The notes beneath the pieces were generated by a model. That model worked only from the letters and a program-made list of their open reading frames with translations. It was not told where the DNA came from and made no database searches. A program made the position numbers and the translations under genes. From assembly GCA_964603985.1 (NCBI GenBank), contig CAZRXG010000001.1:124001-188000 (forward strand): 64,000 nt of DNA, given 5' to 3'. This DNA is from CAZRXG01 sp964603985 (lineage in GTDB: Bacteria > Chloroflexota > Anaerolineae > Aggregatilineales > UBA3940). Of the stretch, positions 15,542 to 27,194 are shown piece by piece. Each line of letters opens with the position of its first letter. Within the stretch, counting starts at the first letter, position 1.

Positions 15542-16234
15542 TTAATCGGTCCCAAACTCACGTCTGGAGTCGCGCTGATCGTACTTACGCAACAGATCGC
15601 TGAGCGCCTCACGCAGCAGGGAGGCCTCTGAGCGCTCCATCCTGTCTTTCAGATCCCGCAGCCGCCGCAGTTGGGTGGGCAGGTAGTGGCTGGTCTTGGG
15701 CACCATGTTGACCGCCCGCCCGAAGGCACTGCGGCTGCCACCACTCTCGCAGGCACGCCGGGCAGCATCCTCGGCCAGGTCGATCAACTCGCTGCGACCC
15801 TCCGGGTCGCCGGGGTAGGTCGCCACCCCTGCGCTGAAGGAGACGGCGATCTCGGCCTCCTTGTCCCCGGCACGCGCGGGGAAAACCATCCCTGAAAGCT
15901 CCGCGCGTAGTTGATCGGCTTCGAAGAAGGCATCATCCAGATCAAGGCCGTCGTAGACGATCAGAAACGAGTCGCGCACGTACCAGGCGGCGATGTCGGC
16001 CCCCTCCACGTGATCCAGGGCTTTGGAGATCGTTTCCAGCAGAGCGTCGGCCAGCGCGTACCCGTGCTCCTGCTCGATCTGGCCGAAGCCGTCAACGTCC
16101 AGATAGGCAATCGAGACGACCCCGGAGCCTTCTGCCTGGATACGGTCGATGATCTCTGTAAGACGCCACTCGACCGGCCTGCGTCTCAGGTAGCCAGTCT
16201 CAACGTTTGTGTGAGCCTTCGATTTCCCTTCCAT
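15542..16234 (-). CDS. GGDEF-domain protein with degenerate active site
   Basis: 230 residues. A diguanylate-cyclase fold covers about 22-170: VSIAYLDVDGFGQIEQEHGYALADALLETISKAL matches the N-terminal half of GGDEF domains including the metal-binding Asp, and VSFSAGVATYPGD plus LIDLAEDAARRACESGGSRSAF match the C-terminal half. At the active-site turn the GGDEF signature is replaced by YVRDSF, which lacks the Gly-Gly needed for GTP binding. It is therefore probably a non-catalytic GTP- or c-di-GMP-sensing relative rather than a cyclase. A helical C-terminus (about 180-225) may mediate dimerisation. Confidence 0.75.
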   Translation of the reverse strand: MEGKSKAHTNVETGYLRRRPVEWRLTEIIDRIQAEGSGVVSIAYLDVDGFGQIEQEHGYALADALLETISKALDHVEGADIAAWYVRDSFLIVYDGLDLDDAFFEADQLRAELSGMVFPARAGDKEAEIAVSFSAGVATYPGDPEGRSELIDLAEDAARRACESGGSRSAFGRAVNMVPKTSHYLPTQLRRLRDLKDRMERSEASLLREALSDLLRKYDQRDSRREFGTD

Positions 16235-16370
16235 GGAGGCGTCCCCTCTCCACCGCGTTTGTCGATCACGATGGTAGCATATATTTAGATATGATGCAAT
16301 AGTATTATGGAACTATACATAGGTTGGCTTATGTATAATGATATACTGCTGCTCTCCCCGCTTAAGTGGA

Positions 16371-16413
16371 AAAACAAAGCCGGGCGACCCATCCCAACAG
16401 CAGGGGCCACCCG
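16371..16413 (-). terminator. Intrinsic terminator after the P-type ATPase gene
   Basis: On the minus strand the segments at 16404-16413 and 16381-16390 form a 10-bp stem including two G-U pairs. The stem is followed by GCTTTGTTTTT. Confidence 0.7.
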
Positions 16414-16443
16414 ATGTGGCGGACTCACCGATCGTGGTGACTG

Positions 16444-19272
<2,829 letters not shown>

Positions 19273-19318
19273 ATCAATGCTCCTTAGCCTTGATCAAGGC
19301 AGTTGTGTTCTGCATCGC

Positions 19319-19327
19319 ATTATAGCA
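19319..19327 (-). promoter_or_regulatory. Extended -10 promoter of the P-type ATPase gene
   Basis: On the minus strand TGC-TATAAT occupies 19327-19319, an extended -10 element with a weak -35. It lies 47 nt upstream of the ATG at 19272. Confidence 0.5.
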
Positions 19328-19509
19328 TGATTGCGCTTTCGCGTCGGAGGAAATAATAGCTCGGCACAACTCGGCAGACCTGACAGTTGACTGACATCCA
19401 CAGGACAACATAAGGACGGGACCCTGTGCTGCCGGTTACCACAACCCAATACCGGAGAGGACTGCGATCAAAAACGGCCTTGATCATTGCACATTCAGGC
19501 CGGTTCGAC

Positions 19510-19541
19510 AATAACAAAAGGGACACAATAATGTGCCCTTT
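19510..19541 (-). terminator. Intrinsic terminator of the gene ending at 19582
   Basis: AAAGGGACAC (19517-19526) and GTGCCCTTT (19533-19541) pair with one bulged A. On the minus strand the stem runs into TTTTGTTAT. Confidence 0.7.
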
Positions 19542-19581
19542 CGCTGGTAAGGGTATTCGGTTGATGGGGTGCCCGGCCAGA

Positions 19582-19923
19582 TCAGGCAACGCGCCAGGCT
19601 GCCTCGTCCTGTTCCGCCAGGAAGGCCTGCACATCAACCAGAGCCTTCTCGTAGGCGTCAAGCAGGTCACGGTCGGGGCCTTTGTAGCGCCGGAGCGTCT
19701 GAGTGGCGCACATCGCACAGCCACGCATGGCGCGATAGCTGTCCGTCTCGCACTCCATGCAGCCGTTCAGCCGGATCATCATCAACGCAAAGCCAAGAAG
19801 GTCGGGGTGATCGTCGGGCAGGTCGACTACGTGGTCAATCAGTTTACGCCATTCGTCACCACGCATATCACGCAGCAAGGAAGTCACATAGTTCGGATAC
19901 AGAAGCTCATTATCGGTGTACAT
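19582..19923 (-). CDS. Small cysteine-containing protein of unknown function
   Basis: 113 residues from the ATG at 19923, chosen because GGGGAG lies 8 nt upstream; a longer in-frame reading would run into the promoter at 20027. Mostly helical. Two CxxC pairs occur (NGCMECETDS and RGCAMCATQT, about residues 64-85), suggesting a zinc or iron site. The C-terminus reads DRDLLDAYEKALVDVQAFLAEQ. Some small Chloroflexota-type proteins look like this, but I cannot name a family. It has its own promoter and terminator, so it is a single-gene unit. Confidence 0.6.
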   Translation of the reverse strand: MYTDNELLYPNYVTSLLRDMRGDEWRKLIDHVVDLPDDHPDLLGFALMMIRLNGCMECETDSYRAMRGCAMCATQTLRRYKGPDRDLLDAYEKALVDVQAFLAEQDEAAWRVA

Positions 19924-20285
19924 GAGTCCACTCCCCAGGAGCGCAATGCCTGATAATTTATTTTCCTGATACCTGCCAAGAAATCCCGAAATCGGAATTA
20001 CAAAGCCGCAACGCTCACCTGTTCGCATTGTAAAGGGCGATTCAAACTTTGGTCAATATGAGGTGAGTACCATATTTGGTTTGAATATGGTTAGAGCGTC
20101 GAAATATGCCCTGATTGGGTTGGCGTAACGTTTGTTTTTGGGTTTATTTGCGTTTCAAATCCGGTGGCGACACTAACCAAACACCTACCATCACGCGGTG
20201 GGCGATTCCACAGATGCCCGGTGGGATGGTATACTTCGCGGACATATCCGACCGGCAAAACCTGGTGGGCACCGAGGAAACGGCG
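19924..20285. other. Divergent intergenic region
   Basis: 362 nt between a minus-strand gene and the HD hydrolase. The minus-strand promoter is at 20027-20056. A TATACT at 20230-20235 on the plus strand is a likely -10 for the HD gene (weak -35). The stretch 20060-20160 is AT-richer than its surroundings; I see no gene in it. Confidence 0.55.
20027..20056 (-). promoter_or_regulatory. Promoter of the gene at 19582-19923
   Basis: On the minus strand TTGACC (20056-20051) and TACAAT (20032-20027) are separated by 18 nt. The start would lie about 100 nt before the ATG at 19923. Confidence 0.6.
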
Positions 20286-20930
20286 TTGATCACCATTGAG
20301 CAGGCACGAGAACTCTACATGGACGACGATCCCGTGCACGACTTTGCACACGTGCTTCGCGTGTTGATGCTGGCCGAGCGCCTGGCTAAAATGGAGGGAG
20401 CCGATCTGGAGATCGTGCAAACGGCTGTCTTGCTGCACGACATCGCCCGCCCTGACGACGACAACGCGGACAGCGACTTTGCTCTGGAGGCAGACGAGAA
20501 AACCGATCATGCGATGCTGGCCGGACAGAGGGCACGCCGCATCCTGGAGGGTTCAACCCCGGCTTTCGTCGATGCCGTCGTCCATGCCATCGAAGCACAC
20601 CGCTTTCGCAACGACATTGAGCCGCAAACCATCGAGGCTAAAGTGCTGTTTGACGCCGACAAGCTGGATGCCATCGGCGCGGTGGGCGTGGCGCGGGCCT
20701 TTGCCTACACAGGCCGACACAGCATGCCCCTGTGGGGGGCGGTGTCGGAGGATTACCGGCCCGGCGAAAGCGACGAACAACACACCGCCAATCACGAGTT
20801 CCACGTCAAGCTCAAGTGGATCAAAGACCGGCTCTACACGACCAGCGGACGCCGCATCGCCGAAGCCCGGCACAAAGTGATGGTCACCTTCTTCGAGGAG
20901 ATGGCCGCCGAGGTCCGAGGCGAGCGGTGA
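20286..20930 (+). CDS. HD-domain phosphohydrolase
   Basis: 214 residues from a TTG at 20286, which has GAGGA 7 nt upstream. An in-frame ATG at 20226 lies inside the probable -10 hexamer region and lacks a ribosome-binding site. Metal-binding residues of the HD fold are visible: VHDFAHVLRVLMLAERLA, LLHDIARPDDDN (His-Asp pair) and VVHAIEAHRFRND, then LFDADKLDAIGAVGVARAFAY with the last Asp. This matches the YfbR/YedJ-like uncharacterised HD hydrolases, which act on nucleotides or phosphodiesters. Substrate unknown. The downstream 82-residue membrane protein starts 46 nt later. Confidence 0.85.
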   Translation: MITIEQARELYMDDDPVHDFAHVLRVLMLAERLAKMEGADLEIVQTAVLLHDIARPDDDNADSDFALEADEKTDHAMLAGQRARRILEGSTPAFVDAVVHAIEAHRFRNDIEPQTIEAKVLFDADKLDAIGAVGVARAFAYTGRHSMPLWGAVSEDYRPGESDEQHTANHEFHVKLKWIKDRLYTTSGRRIAEARHKVMVTFFEEMAAEVRGER

Positions 20931-20976
20931 TCCTGGGACGTGTACTATCACATAGACCACAGCCTCAGGAGAGACA

Positions 20977-21225
20977 ATGAAGAAACAGACAATAGGGGGA
21001 CTGGCGCGCAGACTCGTCGTCGAACTGATCGTCTATGCTGCCCTGCTGACCATTTACCTCTTTACTGTGCTGAAGCTGCTCAACGGACTGCTCACCCGAC
21101 TTTTCAATGACAACCTGACCACCTACGCTTTCCTGGGACTGGGGTTGATCGTCACCCAGGGGGTGATCCTGGATGCCGTTACCTCTCTGATTATCAACCA
21201 GCTCAAGCTGGATCGAGTGGAATAG
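20977..21225 (+). CDS. Small two-helix membrane protein, unknown function
   Basis: 82 residues with two predicted membrane helices (about 13-36 and 47-70), separated by a short loop (RLFNDNLTT), and charged ends. ATG at 20977 is preceded by AGGAGA at good spacing. It lies 11 nt before the TauE/SafE permease gene and is probably cotranscribed with it, which suggests an accessory membrane role. I do not recognise a family. Confidence 0.65.
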   Translation: MKKQTIGGLARRLVVELIVYAALLTIYLFTVLKLLNGLLTRLFNDNLTTYAFLGLGLIVTQGVILDAVTSLIINQLKLDRVE

Positions 21226-21236
21226 GAAGCCTCTAG

Positions 21237-22145
21237 ATGGAGTTCCCTATCGCGGGGGTGACGGTCAACCCGTTCCTGCTGGCAGGTATCGGGTTCCTGG
21301 TTGGGATCCTGGGGGGGTTTTTCGGAGTCGGCGGCGGCTTTATCGCCGGTCCGCTGATGTTCTGGGCCGGTGTGCCGATGAACTTTGTCGTCGGCACCGA
21401 CCTGGCCCACATGACGGGCAAATCCATCGTCGCCGCCCGACGCCATCGTGCGTTGGGTCACGTGGACATCAAGCTGGGGCTGACCATGGTGTTCGGCACC
21501 ATCCCCGGCGTTGAGGGTGGGGCGTGGGTGCTCCAGGCCCTGAAGGTCAACGGCGCAGTGGATGTGGTAGTCGGGCTGGCCTACGTTTTCATTCTGCTGA
21601 TCATCAGCGCCTTCACCGCCTGGGAGAGCATCAGGGCCTTACGCACCATCCGCACCGAGCATCTGGACGTGCAGGAGGCGGTGGGATTTGAGGGGATCTC
21701 CCGGCGGGTTCGCAGGCTTGTGCTGCCACCGATGGTCTCCTTTCCAACATCGGGCATCGCTTCGATCTCGCTGTGGACCGTGCTGGGGGTTGGATTCCTT
21801 ACCGGTCTGCTGGCCGGTGTCCTGGGCGTGGGCGGCGGCTTTGTGCGCATGCCGCTGCTGGTCTACATGTTGGGCGTCCCCACCCACATCGCCGTGGGCA
21901 CGGACCTGTTTGAGATCATGATCTCGGCCGGTTTCGGCACGGTGACACACGGCTTGAAGGGCAATGTCGATGTCCTCATGGCCCTGGTGATGCAGACCGG
22001 GGCTGCCCTGGGCGCGCAGGTCGGGGCGCTATCCACCCGCCACTTCGCCGGGCCACGCATCCGGTTGTTCTTCTCAGTTCTGCCCTTTATCGGGGCGGTG
22101 ATGGTGATAGTTCGATTGACGACAGGCGGAATGATCCAGTTCTAG
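21237..22145 (+). CDS. TauE/SafE-family (DUF81) membrane permease
   Basis: 302 residues, polytopic. Two homologous halves each carry the family's glycine-rich signature: GFLVGILGGFFGVGGGFIAGPLMFWAGVPMNFVVGTDL near the start and FLTGLLAGVLGVGGGFVRMPLLVYMLGVPTHIAVGTDLFE in the second half. About seven or eight helices are expected. Family members export or import sulfonates, sulfite or related organosulfur anions, but substrate cannot be predicted here. A soluble loop (about 115-170) separates the halves. The following UspA gene starts 15 nt later, implying coexpression. Confidence 0.88.
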   Translation: MEFPIAGVTVNPFLLAGIGFLVGILGGFFGVGGGFIAGPLMFWAGVPMNFVVGTDLAHMTGKSIVAARRHRALGHVDIKLGLTMVFGTIPGVEGGAWVLQALKVNGAVDVVVGLAYVFILLIISAFTAWESIRALRTIRTEHLDVQEAVGFEGISRRVRRLVLPPMVSFPTSGIASISLWTVLGVGFLTGLLAGVLGVGGGFVRMPLLVYMLGVPTHIAVGTDLFEIMISAGFGTVTHGLKGNVDVLMALVMQTGAALGAQVGALSTRHFAGPRIRLFFSVLPFIGAVMVIVRLTTGGMIQF

Positions 22146-22160
22146 AAACGAGGAGTGGCG

Positions 22161-22970
22161 GTGAAGATATTGGTTCTGGTCAAGGAAATGCCGCGTGACG
22201 AAGCCACAGTATCATTCAGCAATCTTGTCGCACGCGCTACCCGGTCGGCGGTCACGCTGCTCCATGTGACTTTGAGCGAGGCCGATCAACCGGTAGGTGA
22301 GAGCACTCTTGACCGTGCCCGTAAGATGCTGCCAGACGTGCCTGTGGACACGCGCCTGCGCCAGGGCGGCACCGTAGGGAGGATCCTGGATGAGATCGGT
22401 GAGGGAGACTACGATCTGGTGATCGTCGGGGCACGCCAGGGTGTCAACCCGATGAGGCGCTCACTGGGGTCGGTGGCTCGTGCGATCTTCCGCCACGCTT
22501 CCATTTCTGTGCTGGTCGTCAATCAGGCCAGAGAGAGCCTGGAGCGCCTGTTGATCTGCGCCGGTGGGATCGGGGCAGTCGAACCGGTGATCGAGCGAGG
22601 TGCCCGGCTGGCGCAGGCGGCCAACGCGCAGGCCACGCTGCTGCACGTCGCCAGTCCCGCCCCCAGCATGTACACTGGGCTGACCGAAATCGAGGAACCG
22701 CTGTTCGAATTACTCCAGACCGATACGCCGATCGCCCGGTACCTGCGCCGCGGCGCCGAAACGCTGGCCGACCTGGGCGTGAAGGCCGCGTTGCAGCTAC
22801 GTCGCGGCGTGGCCTCCAACGAGATCCTCCGCGAAGCTGCCAAGGGTGACTACGACTTGATCGCCATCGGCGCATCTGCGACGAAGGGACCGCTGACGGC
22901 GTATCTGCTGAGCGACGTGACCCGGCAGGTCGTCGATCATGCCCCCTGCCCTGTGCTGGTCGTCAAGTAG
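22161..22970 (+). CDS. Tandem universal stress protein (UspA)
   Basis: 269 residues with two UspA domains in one chain. The first (about 1-125) contains DLVIVGARQGVNPMRRSLGSVARAIFRHASISVLVVNQ; the second (about 130-268) contains DLIAIGASATKGPLTAYLLSDVTRQVVDHAPCPVLVVK. Each matches the G-2x-G-9x-G(S/T) ATP-binding pattern, although the spacing in the first copy is altered. I prefer the GTG at 22161 over 22155 because the GAGGA box abuts the latter. The last 34 nt overlap the convergent membrane-protein gene. It is probably an ATP-binding stress or membrane-transport regulator linked to the upstream permease. Confidence 0.85.
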   Translation: MKILVLVKEMPRDEATVSFSNLVARATRSAVTLLHVTLSEADQPVGESTLDRARKMLPDVPVDTRLRQGGTVGRILDEIGEGDYDLVIVGARQGVNPMRRSLGSVARAIFRHASISVLVVNQARESLERLLICAGGIGAVEPVIERGARLAQAANAQATLLHVASPAPSMYTGLTEIEEPLFELLQTDTPIARYLRRGAETLADLGVKAALQLRRGVASNEILREAAKGDYDLIAIGASATKGPLTAYLLSDVTRQVVDHAPCPVLVVK

Positions 22971-24391
22971 CCAACGGCCCGCCAGGCCCGGCCCAGGCCG
23001 ACGATCACCGCCAGGCCGATCACCTCTACCAGCCACAGGAGCGGCACGTTCTGCCGGTTGACGAAAATCGAGCGCAGGATGTACGCCCAGTTCTCCGGCG
23101 TGGCCGCGCGCCGGGCCACCAGGCCCGGGTCGAGGTGGTAGTTGTACGAGAAGGCAATGTGCGCCATCACGTTCCGCACCGAGAGGAACACCAGCCCGTA
23201 GACGAGGAACAGCAGGGCAGCTTTGAGGGCTGCGTTCCGACACCCGTGCAGCCACTCCAGTGCAAACCCAACCGGCACAAACCACAGTCCCAGGAACGGC
23301 ACCAGATAGCGCCCATCGGCGGTGAACCCGCTGAACGTATGGTGCTTGGCAAACAGCAGCAGGTAGAGGACAAACGTCCCCAGCACCAGTGTCGCCTCGC
23401 GTCCGTGCTGTTTGACATATACCCACACCCCCGCCAGCCCGATGATCGTGACCGGCATCAGCAGGAATAATCCCTGGTTCTCCTCGCCGCGCGCGTCGTG
23501 CCCGTACCACAGCATCGCCGGCAGACCCTGGCCGAGCGGCACGTCGAAGGTGGTGGCGAAGGTCGCCGACCAGGGGTAGTTGATCGCGTACCGGTAGGAC
23601 GTGGTGAACGGCCCGCCGAAGTTGACGCTGTTGTACACCATCAAGTAGGCAACCGGCAGCAGCCCGCCGACTCCCAGCGCGAGCAGCGCGAACCACCAGC
23701 GCGGGGCGCTGACCAGGGTGCGTCTGAGCGTCACCAGCAGGTAGAGGCCAATGATGGCGACGAGGACGGCGTTGGAATACTCCACCACGACCGACAAGCC
23801 CAGGATCAGCCCCAGCAGCCCGGCGACGGTGGGGCGCAGCCGCCCGGCGCGAACGACCATCAGTGCCAGCCCTAACCCGCCCATCACCAGCAGGGCCGAC
23901 GCGGCATGCGAAAAGATCACGCCGCCGTACTTCCAGGTGGTCGTCGCGAAGGCGAAGGCCAGCGCCGTCGTCAGCGATGCGAAGTGAGACAGGTCGTAGC
24001 TTCGCAGCAGCCGGTAGAGGATCAGCACCGCCCCGGCCCCGGCCAGCGCGGGGAGCATCACCAGGTAGGCAAGGCGTGGGTTGCCCTCGTCGTGGCGGGT
24101 GGGCAGGTCGATGAAAGGCCGGGGCAGCACGCCCCCCACGACGTAAAAGGGGACGGCCAGCAGCGCCGTGCCGGGCGGTCGGTCGCTGTAGATCACCTCA
24201 TCGTGGACGGCAAGGTCGTTGCCCTCGGCGAAGTGCGCGTAGGTGGCGATCTCAAAGCGTCCCTCGTCGACCATGGCGCGCAGCAGCGCGTAGTGGCTGC
24301 CGTCGTTGCTGGAGGTCAGTCCGGCGGAGGTGGCGTAGTACACCGACGAAACGACAATAAACAGAATGACGCTCAGGATGCGGTCTCGCAC
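22937..24391 (-). CDS. Polytopic membrane protein, glycosyltransferase-like (GT-C type)
   Basis: 484 residues with about ten to twelve predicted helices. The long first extracytoplasmic loop contains SSNDGSHYALLRAMVDEGRFEIATYAH and VHDEVIYSDRPPGTALLAVPFY. An early acidic residue and an RPPG turn are typical of GT-C mannosyltransferase-like proteins that use lipid-linked sugars. Later loops contain NFGGPFTTSYRYAINYPW and FSGFTADGRYLVPFLGLWF. The family in Chloroflexota-type genomes is usually annotated only as membrane protein, so transferase activity is an inference. It stands alone, converging with the UspA gene with a 34-nt overlap. Confidence 0.65.
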   Translation of the reverse strand: MRDRILSVILFIVVSSVYYATSAGLTSSNDGSHYALLRAMVDEGRFEIATYAHFAEGNDLAVHDEVIYSDRPPGTALLAVPFYVVGGVLPRPFIDLPTRHDEGNPRLAYLVMLPALAGAGAVLILYRLLRSYDLSHFASLTTALAFAFATTTWKYGGVIFSHAASALLVMGGLGLALMVVRAGRLRPTVAGLLGLILGLSVVVEYSNAVLVAIIGLYLLVTLRRTLVSAPRWWFALLALGVGGLLPVAYLMVYNSVNFGGPFTTSYRYAINYPWSATFATTFDVPLGQGLPAMLWYGHDARGEENQGLFLLMPVTIIGLAGVWVYVKQHGREATLVLGTFVLYLLLFAKHHTFSGFTADGRYLVPFLGLWFVPVGFALEWLHGCRNAALKAALLFLVYGLVFLSVRNVMAHIAFSYNYHLDPGLVARRAATPENWAYILRSIFVNRQNVPLLWLVEVIGLAVIVGLGRAWRAVGYLTTSTGQGA

Positions 24392-24623
24392 GCGGATGTC
24401 CCTGCCCTAAAAAGTTGTGCAACCGGCTTCAGTTCACCGGTCTAAGCCTGTGGTGACGCTCCCGTCGAGCCTGCCGACGGAGACGAGCACGTAAGCACAG
24501 GGGCGGCCCCAAACCGCCCCACAAATCATAGTCGAAGATGGTCTGTTCTTCAACCTGGCCGGGGATGGCCGGAGGCGATCAGACGGGAAACACTCGTCCA
24601 GGGCAAAGATGCGAAGCCGACCC

Positions 24624-25565
24624 TCACTCCTCGACCGCGCCGGGGATGGGCCGGACGTAGTTCAGCTTAGACAGAGCGCGCACCTGGGCCGCGGCCTTGT
24701 AAGAACTGCGCACCAATGGGCCGCTCTCCACCCACTTGAAGCCCATCTCAAGGCCGATGCGCTTGAACTCTTCGAACTCCTCAGGCGTGTAGTAACGCTC
24801 GATGGGCAGGTGCTGCTTGCTCGGCTGGAGATACTGCCCGATGGTCAGGATGTCAACTCCGCGGCCGGCGAGATCTTGCATCACCTCGACCACCTCATCG
24901 AACGTCTCTCCCAGGCCGACCATGATGCCGCTCTTGGTCAGCACCAGCGGATCCATCTTCTTGGCATTCTCCAGCGTGGTCATCGCCCACTCGTAGTGAT
25001 CCTGCGGCTGCACCTTCCTGAACAGGCGCGGCACGGTCTCGACGTTGTGGTTGAGGATCTCAGGACGGGCGTCCATCACGATCTTGAGCGCGTCGGGGTC
25101 GCCCTTGAAGTCGGGGATGAGCACTTCAATCGAGCAGCCGGGGTGCACCTCGCGGATGCGGCGGATGACCATCGCGAAGATCGGTGCGCCGCCGTCTTTG
25201 CGCTCGTCGCGGTTCACCGACGTGATCACGACGTGCTGGAGGTTCATCGCCCTGACCGACTCGGCGACGCGCATTGGCTCCTGCCAGTCGATTGGGCCGG
25301 GCCGACCGGTTTTGATGTCGCAGAAGCCGCACGAGCGCGTGCAAATGTTGCCCAGAATCAGGAAGGTGGCCGTGCCTTTCCCCCAGCACTCGCCGATGTT
25401 GGGGCACATGGCCTCCTCGCAGACGGTATGCAGCTCCTTGGAGCGCATCAGATGCCTGAGTTGGGTATAGGTTTCGCCGCCGGGCGCGCGGACTTTGATC
25501 CACTCCGGGCGGCGCCGTGGCCTGGGAGGAGATTCCTGTATGTCGTCAATGTTGATGGTTGTCAT
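24624..25565 (-). CDS. lipA: Lipoyl synthase
   Basis: Radical SAM enzyme that inserts two sulfurs into protein-bound octanoyl groups to make lipoyl cofactor. 313 residues, normal length. The auxiliary-cluster motif CEEAMCPNIGEC (about 49-60) and the radical SAM motif CTRSCGFCDI (about 75-84) are intact. Family segments ATFLILGNICTR, HVVITSVNRDE, PDFKGD, NHNVETVPRLF, KSGIMVGLGE and a C-terminal RSSY are present; the Ser in RSSY binds the auxiliary cluster. No lipB or lplA lies nearby. It is flanked by a membrane protein and a frameshifted methyltransferase, so it is probably an independent unit. Confidence 0.96.
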   Translation of the reverse strand: MTTINIDDIQESPPRPRRRPEWIKVRAPGGETYTQLRHLMRSKELHTVCEEAMCPNIGECWGKGTATFLILGNICTRSCGFCDIKTGRPGPIDWQEPMRVAESVRAMNLQHVVITSVNRDERKDGGAPIFAMVIRRIREVHPGCSIEVLIPDFKGDPDALKIVMDARPEILNHNVETVPRLFRKVQPQDHYEWAMTTLENAKKMDPLVLTKSGIMVGLGETFDEVVEVMQDLAGRGVDILTIGQYLQPSKQHLPIERYYTPEEFEEFKRIGLEMGFKWVESGPLVRSSYKAAAQVRALSKLNYVRPIPGAVEE

Positions 25566-25669
25566 CGGGCTGACCTGTCTGTGTGCTATACGCCGTGATT
25601 GAAAGGTCCACCCTGATTATAACGGGCAGGTTGAGGGAGTAACAAGGAACATCGTCGTCTTCCTGTTCA

Positions 25670-26520
25670 TCACACGCCCCGGCCTGCTTTCCGTGCCGAA
25701 GCGTAGCCGAACCACCCGCCGGGCAGCGACCACTCATAGCCGGTGTATCCCATGTCCGTGAGTTGCTCGCCCAGCCAGACCAGCGGCACAAAGTGCAGTT
25801 CGAAGCGGCGCTTCAACCAGTGCTTGAGACGCACGTGAGGGTCATCCGGCCTTTCGGCGAACGTGCTGGTGGTAAGCACTGCTCCTGTGGCACTGACGCG
25901 GGCGATCTCGCCCAGCGCCCGCGTCAGATCGGGGAACTGGTGGAAACCGCCGGAGCAGTTCACCTTGTGAAAAACGCCGTCGGCGAAGGGCAACTGCTGG
26001 GCGTCGCTGCGGATGAGCAGCACGTTGTCCAGCCCCCGGCGTCTGACGTGATACGCGGCGCGCGCCAGCATGGCTTGAGAGATGTCCGCCCGATCACCAA
26101 GCCTTCACGGCCCACCCGCCCGGCCCACTCGACGGTGAAGTTACCCTGCCCGCAGGCCAGGTCAAGGATCACATCCCCATTCCGTGCCTGCAACACCTTC
26201 TGCGTGCGGGCGACTTCCAGGTCAAAATCCGGGACGCTCAGCACGCGGGTGAGCCGCCCGCGAAAGCGGTCGTATGTCCAGGCGGTGAAGGAGGTGTCCA
26301 GGGTGTGCTGGGTAAACGTCTTCTCCAGGCCATTCCCCAACAGATCGAGGATGCCGTTGCAATAAGGGAAGACGCGTTCCGTGATCGGGCAGCGCAGGCC
26401 GGAGCCGTCGGCCAGCACTTGCGGCGGCACACCACGTGCTGTGGTCAGGCACAGCAGCGGTGCGACCTGCTCCAGCAGGCAGCGAGCCCGGACGGCAGGG
26501 ACGGTCACATTTTTAATCAT
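25670..26520 (-). pseudogene. SAM-dependent methyltransferase (MerR/UbiE-like), interrupted by a frameshift
   Basis: The first part (from the ATG at 26520) has a Trm112/zinc-like start (SGLRCPITERVFPYCNGILDLLG) and motif I of class I methyltransferases (VILDLACGQGNFT), then runs out of frame. The second part continues in another frame with ISQAMLARAAYHVRRRG, RSDAQQLPFADGVFHKVNCSGGFHQFPDLTRALGEIARV, which are the next methyltransferase motifs. One missing base near 26087-26092 would rejoin them into a protein of about 283 residues. It may be a real pseudogene or a sequencing/assembly error; the otherwise intact motifs favour a recent event or error. The 5' end overlaps the end of the next gene upstream by 4 nt. 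Confidence 0.7.
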
Positions 26521-27128
26521 AATCTTTTTCCTTTGAAGAGCCGTGGCAGGTAGCGCCCGGCCTGTGTGCAGTAGGTGGCATAGGCTGCACCGTGCGCGTC
26601 GCGCAGGTAGGCTTCTTCGACCCGGATCTTCCACGCGTAGCCCACCACATTGAGCAGCAGGCAGACCAGTGCCAGCCAGCTCGGGGCCAGCAGAAGCGTG
26701 CCCAACGCGAACAAATCGACCGACAGCGCCAACGGGTTACGCGTGAAACGGTAGATCCCATGTGTGACGAGGGACTGTCTGCTCTCCGGCAGTGCCACCC
26801 GGAACGAGCGTCCTAACGAGATCTCGCCCCACACCAGACATATCCCCGACAGGACCAACGCTGTCACGCCCAGCCCCCGCGCAACCGGGTGGTCGAGCAG
26901 CGGGATGCGCCCGAACCAATCCACGCTCCGGGCATCGACGAAGTAAGCGCATGGGATCATCAGCAGAAGCAGAGAGGCCACCCCGTTCAACCGCGCAGCC
27001 AGCCGGTTCCCACCGGTGTGTCCTACCGGGTTTGCGCCGGTGCTGCGCTTCACCGCCACCAGAGCGACAATGAAGGCTGCCAGGAGATTGACCAGCCCCA
27101 CCGCCAATACGACTTGCGTCCAATGCAT
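26517..27128 (-). CDS. Isoprenylcysteine carboxyl methyltransferase (ICMT)-like membrane protein
   Basis: 203 residues with about five membrane helices. The catalytic core of the ICMT/PEMT family is clear: GIYRFTRNPLALSVDLFALG (about residues 132-151) and, at the C-terminus, RVEEAYLRDAHGAAYATYCTQAGRYLP (about 170-196), which together form the SAM pocket. Bacterial members methylate small molecules or lipids rather than prenylated proteins; substrate unknown. It overlaps the frameshifted methyltransferase gene by 4 nt, so the two were probably an operon for consecutive methylations. A palindrome upstream at 27195 may regulate it. Confidence 0.8.
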   Translation of the reverse strand: MHWTQVVLAVGLVNLLAAFIVALVAVKRSTGANPVGHTGGNRLAARLNGVASLLLLMIPCAYFVDARSVDWFGRIPLLDHPVARGLGVTALVLSGICLVWGEISLGRSFRVALPESRQSLVTHGIYRFTRNPLALSVDLFALGTLLLAPSWLALVCLLLNVVGYAWKIRVEEAYLRDAHGAAYATYCTQAGRYLPRLFKGKRL

Positions 27129-27194
27129 TGTCAGACTTCCTTTGCAAAAACTTGCCTATTCCAGGCCAGGGTCTTCGCCTCTAATTTTGTGTAA

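Larger units (their letters stand above)
19273..19581. other. Intergenic region between the ATPase and a small minus-strand gene
   Basis: 309 nt. It holds the ATPase promoter (19319-19327) and the terminator of the gene at 19582-19923 (19510-19541). I see no further coding or repeat signal in the middle part. Confidence 0.6.

Noticed and set aside
15263..15631. A 122-codon plus-strand open frame over the candidate small RNA
   Set aside because: No ribosome-binding site and no family resemblance. It overlaps the start of the 14923-15285 minus gene and the end of the GGDEF gene; the hairpins explain the region better.
24488..24530. GGGGCGG/CCGCCCC hairpin as terminator of lipA
   Set aside because: The stem is good, but no T-tract follows on the minus strand, so I did not annotate it.
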